Source of the DNA: Phlebopus portentosus
Lineage: Eukaryota > Basidiomycota > Agaricomycetes > Boletales > Boletinellaceae
Direction of reading: 5' to 3'
Assembly (NCBI GenBank): GCA_037892935.1
Contig: JAYXKI010000010.1
Coordinates: forward strand, 1,178,001 to 1,242,000
Length of the DNA stretch: 64,000 nt
Shown here: in pieces, positions 46,638 through 58,900 of the stretch
Numbering within the stretch: the first letter of the stretch is position 1
Layout: each line of letters opens with the position of its first letter
Made by a program: the position numbers and the translations under genes
Notes under the pieces: model-generated
Database searches by the model: none
Told to the model about the DNA's origin: nothing
What the model saw: the letters and a program-made list of their open reading frames with translations, nothing else

Positions 46638-48210
46638 GTTTGCACTGAGCTAAGTGGTGGAGAATAAATGGTACGAAGCAGAGATGCAGCTTTTCACTTT
46701 AGAAGAAATTGCCCTTTAATATACACGTTATCGGCCACAGGCAAAAGTTGGTGTCAAACCGTGGCTTATAGGATCACAATGGCCACAGATTATGACGAGT
46801 TGTGGCAGATCATCCGTGGCAGTCTACAGAGATGACCCACAAAATTAGTAGTCGCCATGTCCACGAGCTTCAAGGGTGGTCTGTAGCTCAACGATTCATT
46901 CGAAATGAAGGGATGAAGAGCGTCACGTCGATATGTCGCGATCCTGGAGGTTGTCCGTCTTCACTTGAGGCACTTTGACAGACGCAGACAGCTGAGGAGG
47001 TTCAAACATTTACTTGACCAGAAATGCAAGCCACAAGACCGTAGTCGTGAGAACAAGCGAGTCTTCATCACGTCCGTGTTTGTTATGTTGTCCATCCACC
47101 GTTGGATGGCTTACAAACGCAAGCTGCTGAAGAAATATTGACGATTGCAATTTGGACAGCGCAGAATATACTTTTACATATTCAAATGAATAACTGACGA
47201 ATCCATTAATCCAAACACTGAATGTTAACAAGTAGATTAGAAAACGGAAACACGTGCAACTCACTCTTTACGGTCAAGGGCTAAACACCATCTTCCCGTA
47301 ATAAGTACCAGCGAGTGCAGAGGCTACGGTCAGATGATGCTGGCACCGGTCCCTTTGCAGCGCGGGGTGCAGAAGAGAGGAACAAAATAGCCGATGCAAC
47401 TGCGCAAAACAGTAATCTCTTAGGAAAGAAAGGTTTGGATCGATATATTATGAGACGTCTAACTCACGGAGAGCAATGTTCAGACCATTTGGCGTGCCTT
47501 TACGAATAGATTCGGCACTGTAGAGATATAGGAGTCCAACACTTTCAAGGTATGTTGGTACATGCCGAGATGCATAAATGAAACCCATGGTTTATTCACC
47601 TAACACCAGCGACGATTGATGGCATCGACCGAGTCCTGAAGATTGGTATTCAGAACAGTTCGCAGTGCACATTTATTAGTTAGTCCACCTAGCGTAGCCA
47701 GTAATTCCGCCAACTATGCACAGAGTGCCCATAACATATGCAGGATTCGCGCTCTAAGGACACGCACATCAGCAATCTGGATCCGTCAAATACAGCGCAG
47801 CGCACGAGCTCCGAAATGGAGCAGCCAACTACTGCTCCATTAAGGCGGAATAAAGACCTACCATTGCTGCTGAATGTTACACGTAGTAGTCGTGGTGGTT
47901 CGTGTGAGAGACAAGAACCTTCTGTTACGATCAGGCCTGTCCAAAATTGAATTACGTCGTGAGTATTGTGAGAGCGCGGAGTTTGCCGAGCGGCATGGTG
48001 GCGGCATCAAAGTAAAGTACAATGAGAAATTGCCGTTGTCTGCACCTTTTCCAGATACTTTTTGCATTGTAAACACGCTGTCTCCTAAGTATTTGCACAC
48101 AACAAGCACCCCTTCACAATAACAAAGCGCGTATCCATCAGGACAAAATCTCTTTATTTGGCTGATTATTCTTTTATCTTTATTCTTTTATCGATCGTTG
48201 TCCTTTGTCC
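46638..48210. other. 1.5-kb spacer, no convincing gene
   Basis: Short unlinked open frames only. The left end is the upstream region of the ligand-less oxygenase-like gene and has a cluster of GTGGC words listed separately. The right end is the eIF4E upstream region. Confidence 0.35.
46733..46822. promoter_or_regulatory. Cluster of five (C/T)GTGGC words
   Basis: Within 90 bp upstream of the 46637 start are GGCCACAG (46733-46740), CCGTGGC (46759-46765), TGGCCACAG (46780-46788), TTGTGGC (46800-46806) and CCGTGGC (46814-46820): five copies of YGTGGC in mixed orientation. It resembles, without matching, the yeast proteasome element GGTGGCAAA. Regulatory meaning is inferred from density only. Confidence 0.35.
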
Positions 48211-49400
48211 ATGACCGGTTATTTCTCCAACCACTCCCAGTCACGCTTCCTCTCAAATTCAAACAACACCATCAATTCTTCCCCTTCTTCCTCGACATCT
48301 GGCAATATGTCATCAAATGCAACGTCTCAGACTGCCCCTTCTCGACCTCGTGTACCGCCTTCTCGCCATTTCTCCACGTCGGTCTCTACCAGTTCTTCTG
48401 GCGACGAGAAACCCTCGACTAAAGAAAAGCATTCCGGCAATGCTGGGAGCAATGGTTTAGACCCAGAAACTTTGCACCCGTTGCGGAACACGTGCGTATT
48501 TCATCCAGAGTTTTGATGCTGCAGTATCTGAAATATTTGCTTATAAGACAGATGGATCTTCTGGTTCCGTCAGCAGCGTATGCCAGGGAATAAAGTGATC
48601 AATTATGAAGAAGGGATAAAGAGGATCTCATCGTTTGCATCTGTGCGTGGTGATGCGTCGCTTCTATAATGTTTATCGCTGATTATCATGTTTGTTTCTT
48701 GACCTTTTCAAGATCGAATCCTTCTGGATGCTTTGGACGCACCTCAACCCACCCTCCAATGTGCAGCCGACGACGGATTACCTTCTTTTCCATTCGGGCG
48801 TTCGAAGACCAGTCTGGGAAGATCCGCTCAACTCGCAAGGCGGGAAATGGATAATACGTTTGAAGAAAGGTGTCTCAGACCGCTTGTGGGAGGCACTCGT
48901 TATGGCAGTCATTGGGGACCAATTCGACGAGTGCGAACCGACGAACATTGGCGGGTTGGGAGGTACACCGAGTGGTGCGACTGATACACCGAGTTGGAGG
49001 GTCGGAGTGAATGGGGAAAATACGAATGCGGGAAGTGGGAATGGGTCGACAACGTCGGGCAACGAACCTGAGATTTGTGGGTGTACGATAAGCGTACGGC
49101 AGCATGAGGATATCTTGACTGTGTGGAATAAGCACGGATATGATTCGAGAGTGAATCAGAGAATCAGGTCCGCCTTCAGTCTCTCATTTTGGTCAATGTG
49201 CTAACCGTTACTTAGGGACACAATCAAACGAGTGCTGGATCTACCTCCAAACACTGTATTGGAATATAAAACAAACAATGGTTCGCTACGCTCTCATCTT
49301 ACATAGACGCGCTCGATACTTACTTCCTTTGCTTCCAGACTCTTTGCATGATAAGTCAAGCTTCCGGCAACCGACCACCGAAAGAAATACTGCATCGTAA
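48211..49400 (+). CDS. eIF4E family, class II (4EHP/eIF4E2-like)
   Basis: Cap-binding protein that in class II usually represses translation rather than recruiting eIF4G. Exons 48211-48491, 48552-48642, 48713-49167, 49216-49280 and 49339-49400 give 317 residues, all phases agreeing. The disordered N-terminus (Ser/Thr-rich) precedes HPLRNTWIFWFRQQ. Class II is indicated by a tyrosine, in INYEEGIKRISSFASIESFW, at the place where class I has the first cap-stacking tryptophan; the second, PVWEDPLNSQGGKWIIRLKK, is conserved with its glutamate. Other blocks are SDRLWEALVMAVIGDQF and DILTVWNKHG, ending DLPPNTVLEYKTNN. Between DQFDE and EICGCTISV is a Gly/Ser/Asn-rich insert of some 40 residues not usual for the family. 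Confidence 0.88.
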
Positions 49401-50080
49401 CATCCGTAATCTACGTTATTCAAATGTTGCGCTGAAGCCATCGTGGTTATTCTGGCCCTTACATTATTCCCAGCTTCTATATGCGTTTGATAGGCAAACA
49501 AAATTTGGATCATACTGAAGCTCTATTATGTGACGAATCTCTTACACTCTCTGTCTCTCGTGGTTGGCGCTACAGACCAGATGATCCGGATGAACTTTCT
49601 CTACCATTTATATTTCATCAGATCCATCTGCTTCTAAATGGTCATTTTTTTATTCGCTGGCGCCAAACATCACGTGAAGATATTTTAAGGTGATCCCGGA
49701 TCAAATAGATTTAGAAAGGACTCATTACTTGAAGTACACCAAAATGGCTCATCCTATTTTACAAGAGTGAAACATCGGAAGGAGAGGGGATACCAGAATC
49801 CAGATGTTAAAGTCACGGTCTGGTTTAAGGTACATACTGGCCAATCCTCAAGAGATCTGAGATCGGACTAAAGCTCCGGTCCGACAAGAATCTGGTACTT
49901 AACTGGCGATGAGTCCACTCCCTCACCCCCAACTTCATATCTCTTCGTCAGATCGCCACCTAGGACGGTATTTGACTGGGAGGTTGATTCTTGTGTCTAC
50001 GCTTCTCTATCCTGCCCTTTTCCAACCCTCAGCTCCAAGTCGAGACCGCTGGCTGAGATTTTGCCGACCGACCGAAGATC
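49401..50080. other. Spacer before the PQ-loop gene
   Basis: About 680 bp between two + strand genes. No motif or reading frame was recognised. Confidence 0.4.
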
Positions 50081-51309
50081 ATGCCTGTTAATCACATAGC
50101 AGAGCAGGTATTTGGAATAGCAGGTAAGAATGTGGAAATACCCTTTGCAAGCTTACTCTTTCTTCTTGATAGGTACTGTGTGCTGGACTGGCCAAATCAT
50201 CCCTCAGATATGGAAGAGCTGGAGGGAGAAGTCAACAGAGGGGTTATCGCCTTGGTTAATGCAAGTCGAATCTCTTCGGCTTAATCTTATGGTTCCATCT
50301 TACAAGAGAGAGAGCTGACATTAACGACAACACGTAGGCTAATTTGGGGAATCTCAGTGGTTTTCCTTGGCGTATTCGTCATTGTCCAGGACCTCAGCAT
50401 TCCGCTCATAGTGCAGCCTCAAGTATTTGGATTCTTCTGTCTGCTATCATGGTGTCAGGCAAGTCTAATCCAGGCCACTATCTAATTCCCCTGCATTGAC
50501 GTGTTGGGCCTTCAGTGTCTTTACTATGGCTACAGATTTCCTTTACGGAAGGTTGCGCCTATATTCCTTTTGATTATCGCCTTGCTAGGCGGATTTGAAG
50601 CCGGAATGGTTTTTGCTATTCGGGTAGGAAATCCAACCGCTAGGAAAGACAAAGCTGCGTGTTGACGCTTATGCTACAGCCCGCCGTAGATAGTGGCAAT
50701 CAGCGCCCGGTTACATTCTTCGGAATTATGACTTCAATATTGCTCGCCGCTGGACTTTTGTATGTTTTCAACTTTATCTCAGATTTCTTACTCCCTCGGG
50801 TATTGATTTCTTTCCGAAACAGGCCACAGTATTGGGAGATAATCCGTTTTCGGGAGGTTAAAGGGATTTCGCTACCCTTTCTCACGATAGACACTTTGGG
50901 AGGCGTGTTCTCCCTGCTTTCGTTGGTGTTCAGGGAGAAGTTTGATGTTCTTGGTGGAGTCGCGTACAGCTTGGTTATCGTGAGTTGGGCTTTCCTTTTT
51001 GTATTCTGAAGAGATGAATTCATACTGGCTCTAAAGGTTCTGGATGGCATCGTCATAATTCTGGCGTTGATATTGAATCCGAGGGCAGAGCGTCGGAGAA
51101 GGCGGCTGGTGCAGGAGAATGAAGAACATGAATCTCAGTTAGCCACTGTTGTTAATGGCAGTGCCGATCAGCAATTCGGCGGAGAAGCCGATTCCGGCAC
51201 TGCATCTCGCCAGCGGTCTACTTCCAGTAAACAGAGTCGCGCACGGACAGAGATAGAAAAGGATGACGAAACGACGACGCTTTCCAACGATGTGCATGAG
51301 AAGAGTTGA
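50081..51309 (+). CDS. PQ-loop repeat membrane protein
   Basis: A seven-helix membrane protein of the cystinosin/KDELR/SWEET-like PQ-loop clan. ATG at 50081 (MPVNHIAEQVFGIAG) with the first intron inside GIAGT. PQ-loop 1 is WTGQIIPQIWKSWREKSTEG, and PQ-loop 2 is LLPQYWEIIRFREVKGISLP; each has the PQ dipeptide between two hydrophobic helices. Other segments are LIWGISVVFLGVFVIVQDL, VFGFFCLLSWCQCLYYGY, VAPIFLLIIALLGGFEAGMV and LGGVFSLLSLVFREK. The cytosolic C-terminus is basic then acidic (PRAERRRRRLVQENEE). Related fungal proteins include vacuolar amino-acid exporters; substrate and location cannot be assigned here. Several introns (phases fit at each junction checked). Confidence 0.78.
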
Positions 51310-51535
51310 CTCCGGCCCATTCAGGTTCCTCGCTTCTTTTAATCAAAGTATTCCTTCGTAGAGGCACGAGTAAGTGTAATGAAATAGAATCAATAGAGGT
51401 AATGATCAATGCAAGGATATAATCTATCAACCAGTTTATCTAGAGTGAGTGCATCGACAATATAAACGAGAAAGAATAGAATAGAGATTGTGCATTACAG
51501 GAACTGCAACAGGTAAAGGCGAGTCGGAGCTAACC

Positions 51536-52756
51536 TCATGGATGCCTAGAACTAATATACCCAGATCTCTCCCTGCTAAAACCTGCTTCACCAGGTGTCC
51601 GACGTCCGCTGACCTCTTCATCGCGCGAACTCACGCTCGTACTCTCTTCCGTCCCAAACTTCGAGTGGGCCAGTTCGTCAGAGTCAAACAGCACCTCCTC
51701 GGTAAAGTCTACGTCCTTCTCGTCCGGGTTCGTCTTCCCAGCCGCGAGTCCTGCAACAACTGCATTCCCTTGAGGACGAAACCGCCGACCTCGACCTGGT
51801 GCGCTCACAAAATCGGCGAATGAGCCTATTGAGGAACCCGTCTGCGGCATTGGCGCCCGTGCAGGAGCGTGCGAAGCTGATGCTAATGGCATGCGGTAGA
51901 AACCATCTGACAAATCCTCGTCTTCGTCTCCGAGGACAGTCTCAGGAAAATGAGCGCCGCGGGCCGAACCGTTGAGTGACGCATATTGAGAGTACGCGGA
52001 ATCCGTGGTGCAAGGAAGGGAGCGATAAGAGCCTTTTCGCAGGTGAATGGCATAGGAGTAAATAAGGAGGGCGAAATAAACCTAAGGGAACGTGGAACGT
52101 CAGAAAGATAGTATTGGCTGGAAAAATCTAGCAACGTACTTTGGCACACCACCCGAAAATAAGCACGGTCGCAGCTAAGCCCTTCTCTTTATTCCAGATT
52201 CTCATCGCCGCAGCAGTTCGTTCTTCGTCTGTCAGTTATGCCCTGAACCTTGCATGAGCTGTTCTTGTGCCGCGGAGTGCGCCTGCCGTCGCCCATCGTG
52301 TGGCGTATAGACCCACCAAACGACGGCAAAGAAGACAGTCCAGACTGTGGACAGGACGTGGTCCGCGAAAAATAGATGGGCAAAGTAAAGCGTTCGTCGA
52401 GGATCCTCCTGTAAAAGAATGTCAACATCGGATAAGATGAAGCCAGAGAAGAAGCGAACCTCGGCGATAGCTTTGAGAGCCCATCCGAATGCGATGAGTG
52501 TTACTACGGAGTATATGTACAGGCTGAGCTGTGCAAAAGAGCCTCCGGTAAAAACTGCGATCAGGCCATACACGCCTGCCACTTTATTGAGGATCTTTGG
52601 ACAAACAATCTTCAGCTATCTGCTCACATTCGAAAAGAGTGTCATTAAACTTACAGCGAAAAGCAGGACTATAGTTACACCGAGTTTTATATCGACAAAA
52701 CCGAGGAACGAGTTGAGTGGTCTCAGACGCCATTGCTGTTTGAGCGTAAGCTTCAT
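51536..52756 (-). CDS. KEI1: IPC synthase subunit Kei1, reading frame interrupted
   Basis: Kei1 is the regulatory subunit that holds Aur1-type inositolphosphorylceramide synthase in the Golgi. Exons 52655-52756, 52460-52594, 52140-52408 and 51536-52081 fit the family: RPLNSFLGFVDIKLGVTIVL as TM1, ILNKVAGVYGLIAVFTGG as TM2, AHLFFADHVLSTVWTVFFAV as TM3 and VLIFGWCAKVYFALLIYSYA as TM4, the last followed by HLRKGSYRSLP. Exon 3 is 269 nt, so flanking phase-0 introns leave one base missing: its first part reaches a stop at 52232-52234, while a frame one step back is open across the rest of exon 3 and continues into exon 4. No acceptable intron lies there (the only GT-AG gap is 20 nt). As read, the protein stops after about 137 residues, losing TM4 and tail. 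Sequencing error or a real mutation. Confidence 0.75.
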
Positions 52757-52920
52757 GACACTAGCTTCTAAGTCCAGGGGAGGATTGAGTAAGATAGAGG
52801 AGAGAAAGGGATACAGGTAGATTATGAAAAGGGTATAAGGAGCGACAAGGAATGAGCCTGGTTATTGGAAATGTCGAAGTCTTTGGCAAGGTTCACAAGA
52901 AAGGTTGATCGTCACTCACT

Positions 52921-53003
52921 ACATCGCACGCACAATCTCGGGTGTTGCCGAGCTCATAAAGTCTTCCCCGCGACCTTGAGAGAGTCTTTCATCTTCCACC
53001 ATG
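52921..53003 (-). other. Small upstream ORF overlapping the divergent start
   Basis: A 27-codon frame (start 53002, reading MVEDERLSQG to VRAM) lies upstream of KEI1 in the same direction. Its ATG overlaps the + strand start of the next gene because both use the CATG palindrome at 53000-53003. It could be a leader ORF for KEI1 or part of an alternative N-terminal exon; splice phases to a KEI1 exon are not convincing. Confidence 0.3.
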
Positions 53004-54004
53004 TCGTCGGATGTGCTACCTAAAAGCAACGAAGAATACGGTACGCTGGAATATTGGTGAGAACCACTGCCTATTGTCAAGGGGATCGCATTTGACGGTT
53101 CTAATAGGAATGAACGCTATCGCAAGTAACTCAAGTAGCATCTCGATATTGCCTCAACCATGCAAATAAAGTCCGCGCAGGGAGGCAAATGGTACAACAT
53201 TCGACTGGTTCAAGTCTTACAGTGACATCTCGCACATCGTCCGGGAAGCCATACCGGATAAGGCATCTAAAATATTAATACTAGGTTGTGGAAACTCAAA
53301 GCTCTCCGAAGAGGTGCTTCCCATATCAGTCATTCTCGGTCTTCTACTTTCACTTAACTCGATATCTCTTCTGGAAGATGTATGATGACGGATATCACAA
53401 CATAGTAAATGTCGATGTAAGTCATCAAGTAACTTACGATACCTTCATAGCTAAAGGACATCAAAGTATTCATCCATTGTGATTGAGCAAATGCGTGAGA
53501 AGTACCGAGTGTCAAGACCTACGCTGGAGTGGCATGTAATGGATGTTAGGGACTTACAGTTTGAGGATTACTCGTTCGACGTAGCAATCGATAAAGGTAT
53601 TAAGACGTGATGCTTTCACCCTGGCTCTACTAACTCCTGGACTAGGAACCATGGATGCCATGATGACCTCGAAAGGTGACGTTTGGGTGAGGACGGCATT
53701 TCATTTTCAAAGGCAAGTGTTTGATCCCGAAATTTATCAGGATCCTCCAGAAGAGATTATGGAGAACTGCACACGAGAGGTGAACGAAGTTACAAGGTTT
53801 GCTCTGTAATAAGTACTCTAAGTCCGGAATGATTTGAACTGACGAGTTTACGAAAGGATTCTCAGAAGAGGAGGCGCATTCCTGTACATCACGTTCGGGC
53901 AACCGCACTTCCGTCGGAGGTATTTGACCAGACCTGGAACAACATTGGAGGTCCGTCAGCTCGGGGAAATGTTTCATTACTTTGTGTATATAATGAGGAC
54001 TTGA
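53001..54004 (+). CDS. EEF1AKMT4/METTL12-like protein methyltransferase
   Basis: A SAM-dependent methyltransferase resembling the group of EEF1AKMT4, METTL12 and METTL13-N. The start MSSDVLPKSNEEYGTLEYW is at 53001; a short exon NERYRK follows, then TTFDWFKSYSDISHIVR, the WYxxY-type family helix (here DWFKSY). Motif I is ILILGCGNSKLS, the acidic loop reads NIVNVDVS with a VIEQMREKY helix, and MDVRDLQFEDYSFDVAIDKG is the post-motif block with GTMDAM. The C-terminus is RILRRGGAFLYITFGQPHFR. About seven small exons; end at 54004. Human EEF1AKMT4 methylates eEF1A; that substrate is inferred for this protein. Its start is set almost back to back with KEI1. Confidence 0.82.
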
Positions 54005-54084
54005 CGTGCTTCGTGAGATGGTAAACCCGTCAAAAGAAATGGTCAAGGAGCAAAGCAGGTAGTATAAATAAGACACCACGCCCG

Positions 54085-55836
54085 TCAAAACAAGAATTTG
54101 ACATTTTTGTAATAATCTAATATCGGGTTCTCCCCGTTCCTCAGACGAGTCCGTTCGACATCCGCATAGGTCTCCATAAACTCTGCGTGTGTGAAGACGC
54201 TCGACTTATGCTCGCCTACGGGAAGCCCGCTGGCCGAAACCACTCCGTCCAGAGGGGAACGCCTGTTTTGGGGATGAGAAGAGAAAAACTCGGCACCCAG
54301 AGCTAATGGAGAAACACTATGCCACAGTGGAGTTGATCGAGCTGGTGGAGGGAGAGGTAACTCCGCAGCTGTCTTTCCGTTCCCCGGATTTGGTGATGGC
54401 CGAGCAAGAATATGCTCGTACATGTCGCGCAACTGCTCGAAATTGGTCGGAAAGAATATGTCGAAGTATCCTTGCCTGACGAACAACGATTGGCAAGGCA
54501 CCATGGTATTCTTGAGTCTCGTCTGGACAACAGGAGCGTTATGACCAGGAATCGTGTCCGGTAAGGTCGCGAAGTCCGACAGAATTAGTCGATGTCGAGG
54601 GAAATAAGTCCGCAGGGTAGCGATGAGTGATAAAAGGCGAGTCGGGATGAACTCCGGCTGTGAAAGATTGGGAGCGAAAGGAAGGCCGGAGTATATTTCT
54701 CGAATGCGACTGGACGAGCGTAATAATGCTGGCAACGGTGGAGCATGGCCAAGTGCGTTGCGCATGGAAAAGAAAGCGGATATTAATGGATCTGTAATTC
54801 GGGTGTAATGGGCGTAAAAGTCCCCTTCTTCGTCTATACTGACGAAGGTCTGGAAAGGTTCTAATGTTTTCATATCGTAACGAACCATGTCATGAGCGAA
54901 GTTGTCCTACATGGAATAAGCATTGCAACTAGGGAGGCAGCAAAAAGAGACGACGTACAATGACTTCCATCATCACGATGAAGCAAGGTGATGGCTCAGT
55001 AGTCTTCCAACGAAAGATACTTTTGTGAACAACCTCGACGCAGTTATGTACCGAGTTTAAGTACTGTCTCTGCTTCTCAGCAAGACTCCCGCTGATCTCA
55101 ATGATGGTGTATCGCGTCCGTTCGTACACCTCAGGATGACGATCTCGTATGAAGTTCAAAATGTCCATAGCCAATGACCCGTTCCCAGCTCCGATCTCGT
55201 AAAGATTGAGGTCCTCGTAAGGAAAGTACTTGAGAAGATACTCTGAAATTATGCATTGAGCAATCGCATGTCCGTAATGTGGCTACAGTGAGCAGTGTTA
55301 TCGTCTAGAATGAATTACAAAAGGAGACCACGTACTCGAAATAATTCTGTTGGGGTGTGGAAGATCTGTCGACCTGGCCCCTCAGCATCATCCTGTCCGT
55401 ACTCCTCATATCTCTTCGCCACAATCTCTTGAAACTCGTCCCCGTTCCGAATTTTGTTGAAATCGATTTCTTCCCCCAACCCTGCGAAAACGATGGCTTG
55501 CTTCGGGAAGTAACCGTAGTTTGGATTATACAAAGCATCCTCAATATAATCGCGGACGAGCATCTTGACGCATCGCGGAGGCTCTTTGTAGTTCTCTAAA
55601 TCATTCGCGGTGACAATCTTGTAGTTGACATGCTCGTTACTGGTTTTTGTCGAGTTCTCCGGTCTCGTATTGTAGTCATACTTCACGTTTCGTTTGGGTT
55701 TCTGCGAGGAAGTTGGTGTCGGTTGCGAATTGGACGTGTAGTTCCGCAGGCTAAGAAGAATGCGATGACACTGATGAGAGGTTGGAACTACTCGTAGGAA
55801 TGGCGTTGTTCCACTCGCCCATCGTGATCTAAGCAT
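54085..55836 (-). CDS. NDUFAF7: NDUFAF7/MidA (DUF185) mitochondrial methyltransferase
   Basis: A SAM-dependent methyltransferase of the DUF185/COG1565 family; human NDUFAF7 dimethylates an arginine of NDUFS2 in complex I assembly. The ATG at 55836 begins MLRSRWASGTTPFLRVVP, an import-type leader without acidic residues. Conserved blocks: YIEDALYNPNYGYFPKQAIVF, the PHYGHAIAQCIISEYLLKYF helix, motif I LYEIGAGNGSLAMDI, then YTIIEISGSLAEKQRQYL. The last exon has NFAHDMVRYD, the DNFxHD block of the family, and a long C-terminal part ending DYYKNVKFLF at 54085. Compact gene with three main exons. Expected mitochondrial; convergent with the methyltransferase next door by only 80 bp. Confidence 0.87.
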
Positions 55837-55964
55837 GAGCTGCCGGATGAGTGGTGGAGTGGAGGTCAGGGAAGTTACTACTTTGGCAAAGACGCGTCGA
55901 TCATGAGTCAAAGCTTGATCTCAAATTTACCGCATACACTTTTCTCTCACAGCCAGCATCATTC

Positions 55965-58900
55965 ATGGAGTCAACAGAACGGCACGTACGCACTTGGATT
56001 GCTTCGGGCCGTGAGGACGATATTACCGAACTGGTAGAAGGTACAATTATTGTTACGCAATTCGAACAAGTGTTGATTCCACGTACGCTAGACATTTCGG
56101 TAGGGCGAGCCACGCTACTTGACGTGGTGAAGGCCCTTGGAGAATATTTGACTTCGGAAGAGGATGTTATCAGGTCAAAAGGTGAGCCTTTCATCTAACT
56201 GGTCAAAATCGATTTCGAAGATTGAGACATTATGTCCGTTTGCATTCAAGGAGTTGATCTACTTTCGCGAGTGATCGAGCGCTGTCCTCCGGAAAGGATA
56301 AACCGGCAAGCGAGTCAGTTGACGTCTAGACTACAATGGCCTTTGAGACTGACAGGCAGCGTGTAGCGCGCGTACTGGTGTCATTTTACAGTGGGAAGCT
56401 GGAAGATCCTGAAACCGTTATTCCCGCCCTTAAAGGACTTGTTTCTCTGACATCACTTCCAACTTACTCTGATCCAGATGCTGTCGAGTCGGTGAAAGCG
56501 TACGCTCATTTAAGGGACTCTTGTTTTCTCTCTGCCTGATTTCGCAACTCAGACTGTTTACTCGCATTGACACGAAGAGCCTCAACCAGTCGACGCGCTA
56601 TCTAGTCTTCAAGATCTTGGACACGCTAGTCGCGGGTCATAGAAGTGGTACGCAAGGTTTACCGATTGAAACCTGCCTGAATAATTCATTCTTGCCTGCC
56701 TGCTCAGCTTTGCAAGGCATGGGAGATGAATTTTTATCTGGGTATATGAGTTTGGTAGATGGCGAGAAGGATCCTCGCAATCTCCTTCTCGCCTTTTCGA
56801 TAGATCGTGTCATTTGCATAGAATTCGATATTTCACGTCATATCGAGGTCAGTGTTTCCTCACTCAGTGTAAGATTGTCGCTGATTGATGATTTAGGCAA
56901 TGTTCAACATTATCTTCTGCTATTTCCCTATCACATTCAAGCCTCCTGCCGATGACCCCTACGGTATTACTTCAGATGATCTCAAAACTGCACTGAGGTA
57001 CGTTTGCTTTGGATTCAGTACTTGACTGTATCCATACACATCTACATCTTGAAGGTCATGCATGAGCGCGTCGCCGTTATTCGGAGAACTAGCAGCAACC
57101 CTTTTCCTAGATAAACTGTTAGGAGGATCTCCTGCCGCGAAGGTAAGTGGGTCTACGGTGTTCTTTGCACCTAGAGAAGGCTTCATCCGTTTCCGTTAAG
57201 AAAGACATCATTGAAACCATCTCACTCTGCGCACCTGTCTACGGAGCGGCTGTGGCTCGCAAAAATTCGAAGAAACTATGGAATTTCCTGAAGATGGAGG
57301 TAGGTAAGACTGAACACCTGGTTATGCTAGTGAATTTACTATAAGCAGGTATTCCAACCAGTAAACCCGGAGACTGAGGGAGAAGCCTTGAAAGCAACTC
57401 AGGCACTCATACAGACGATCTACTCTGACTCAGACGAAGAGGCATCTGCAGGTGAACCCCAGGGAATCATCACAGAGATATCTAAAGAATGCCTTGAGCT
57501 CATGAATGAGCCTGAGAAAAGTCAAGCTGTGCCAGCCAGCAAAGTGATGGCCTCGTTTATTGGGACAACACGTACAAGTCTCTTCATCTCTTTTGGGGTT
57601 TGGCTAATAATTCCATATAGCAAAGATTTCCAAATTCGCGCTTTCGCATGTTATTCCTCACCTGATGAAGCTATTTCAGGATCCAGAAGAGCTGGTTCAT
57701 CGTTCTCAGATCCTGACGCTGCTTTGTATTATTGTCGGAGCGATCGAGGCGAAGCGATCTGTGCTAGAAGAGTATGGACTCCAGGGTCAACTCCTAGAGT
57801 TCAAGGATGATATACTTGGGGCCTTCATATCCGGAACAAAGAACCCAAGCAGTTGCGAAGCCGCGTTGGAAGGCATCAAGAAGTTGTCAATAATGCCTGA
57901 CGTTTTGAGTGATGAGGAGCTTGTCTATGTTGTTCATAACATCAACGAATTACTGCAATCGGACGCTGAGGATGCTGATGTAGCAAGGTAGGATATATGA
58001 TTATCATGGATTGCTGAGCTACTGACTCCTTCTTTCCAGCGACGACGCTCTTGCAATTCTCGCCACAATAGCTGACAGGAACTCCAAAGTTGTAGAGGAA
58101 TACACTCTACCCCTTCTTTTCAGTTCGCTCCCAGATTCACCGCCTCTTCGGGATGCTCATCGTGAAAGAGCAAAATGTTGGAGGACACTCCATTTACTGG
58201 CTCGATTATGTGTTTCAGCACCTCTATTTGAGACTCTCGTAGTTCGCTTAACGACAAAGCTCGATATTGTTTGTGCCTCAAAGAGTGATGATCCTGACGA
58301 GATGCAGGACCCGGAGCCGCGAGCAGCTTACGCCCATGGGATTTTGAAAACTTTAGGTTCAGTGATTGAGCTCAAGGTCAATGCAAACCACGCGGATGTC
58401 CCGAAATATATCGACCGGCTGGTCCCGCGACTGTACAACTTGCTCATTTACCTGTCTTTAGCAGACAAATCGGCAAGCTCTAGTGATTTGTACTCGAAGT
58501 TGCTCGAAATCTCCGGGCAGATAATTACGTTGGTGGTTCGGACCGTGCCTCCTGAGTATGTTCTCCATTTCTATCATCTAGGAGCTTAAAGAAATATTTA
58601 TCATTGTGATCAAGTCGACAAAAGAAACTCGCGCTTGATCTGTATTCTGCCTACTTTGACGGCAATGTAGCGTCGCTTTGCAGCCTCCACCAGCTGTTTC
58701 CTGTAGATTACTCTGTTTTCCGACCATTCAAGGTACGATCGAATGCATTACGGTCCTCTTCAATTCTTATGCTTGTGGAATATTTCAGTCCGAATCTACA
58801 TCTGAAAAGAACACAGTGGTACTTCTGTCAGCTGCATTCGTTGCATTTCATAGGGATGTAAGTTCTCTTTTGTTCCAGTCGCAATTAATAGAGCCTCATC

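Noticed and set aside
52229..52248. A 20-nt GT-AG 'intron' that would restore the KEI1 frame
   Set aside because: Far below the shortest introns here (about 45 nt), leaves no room for a branch point, and a single missing base explains the frame more simply.
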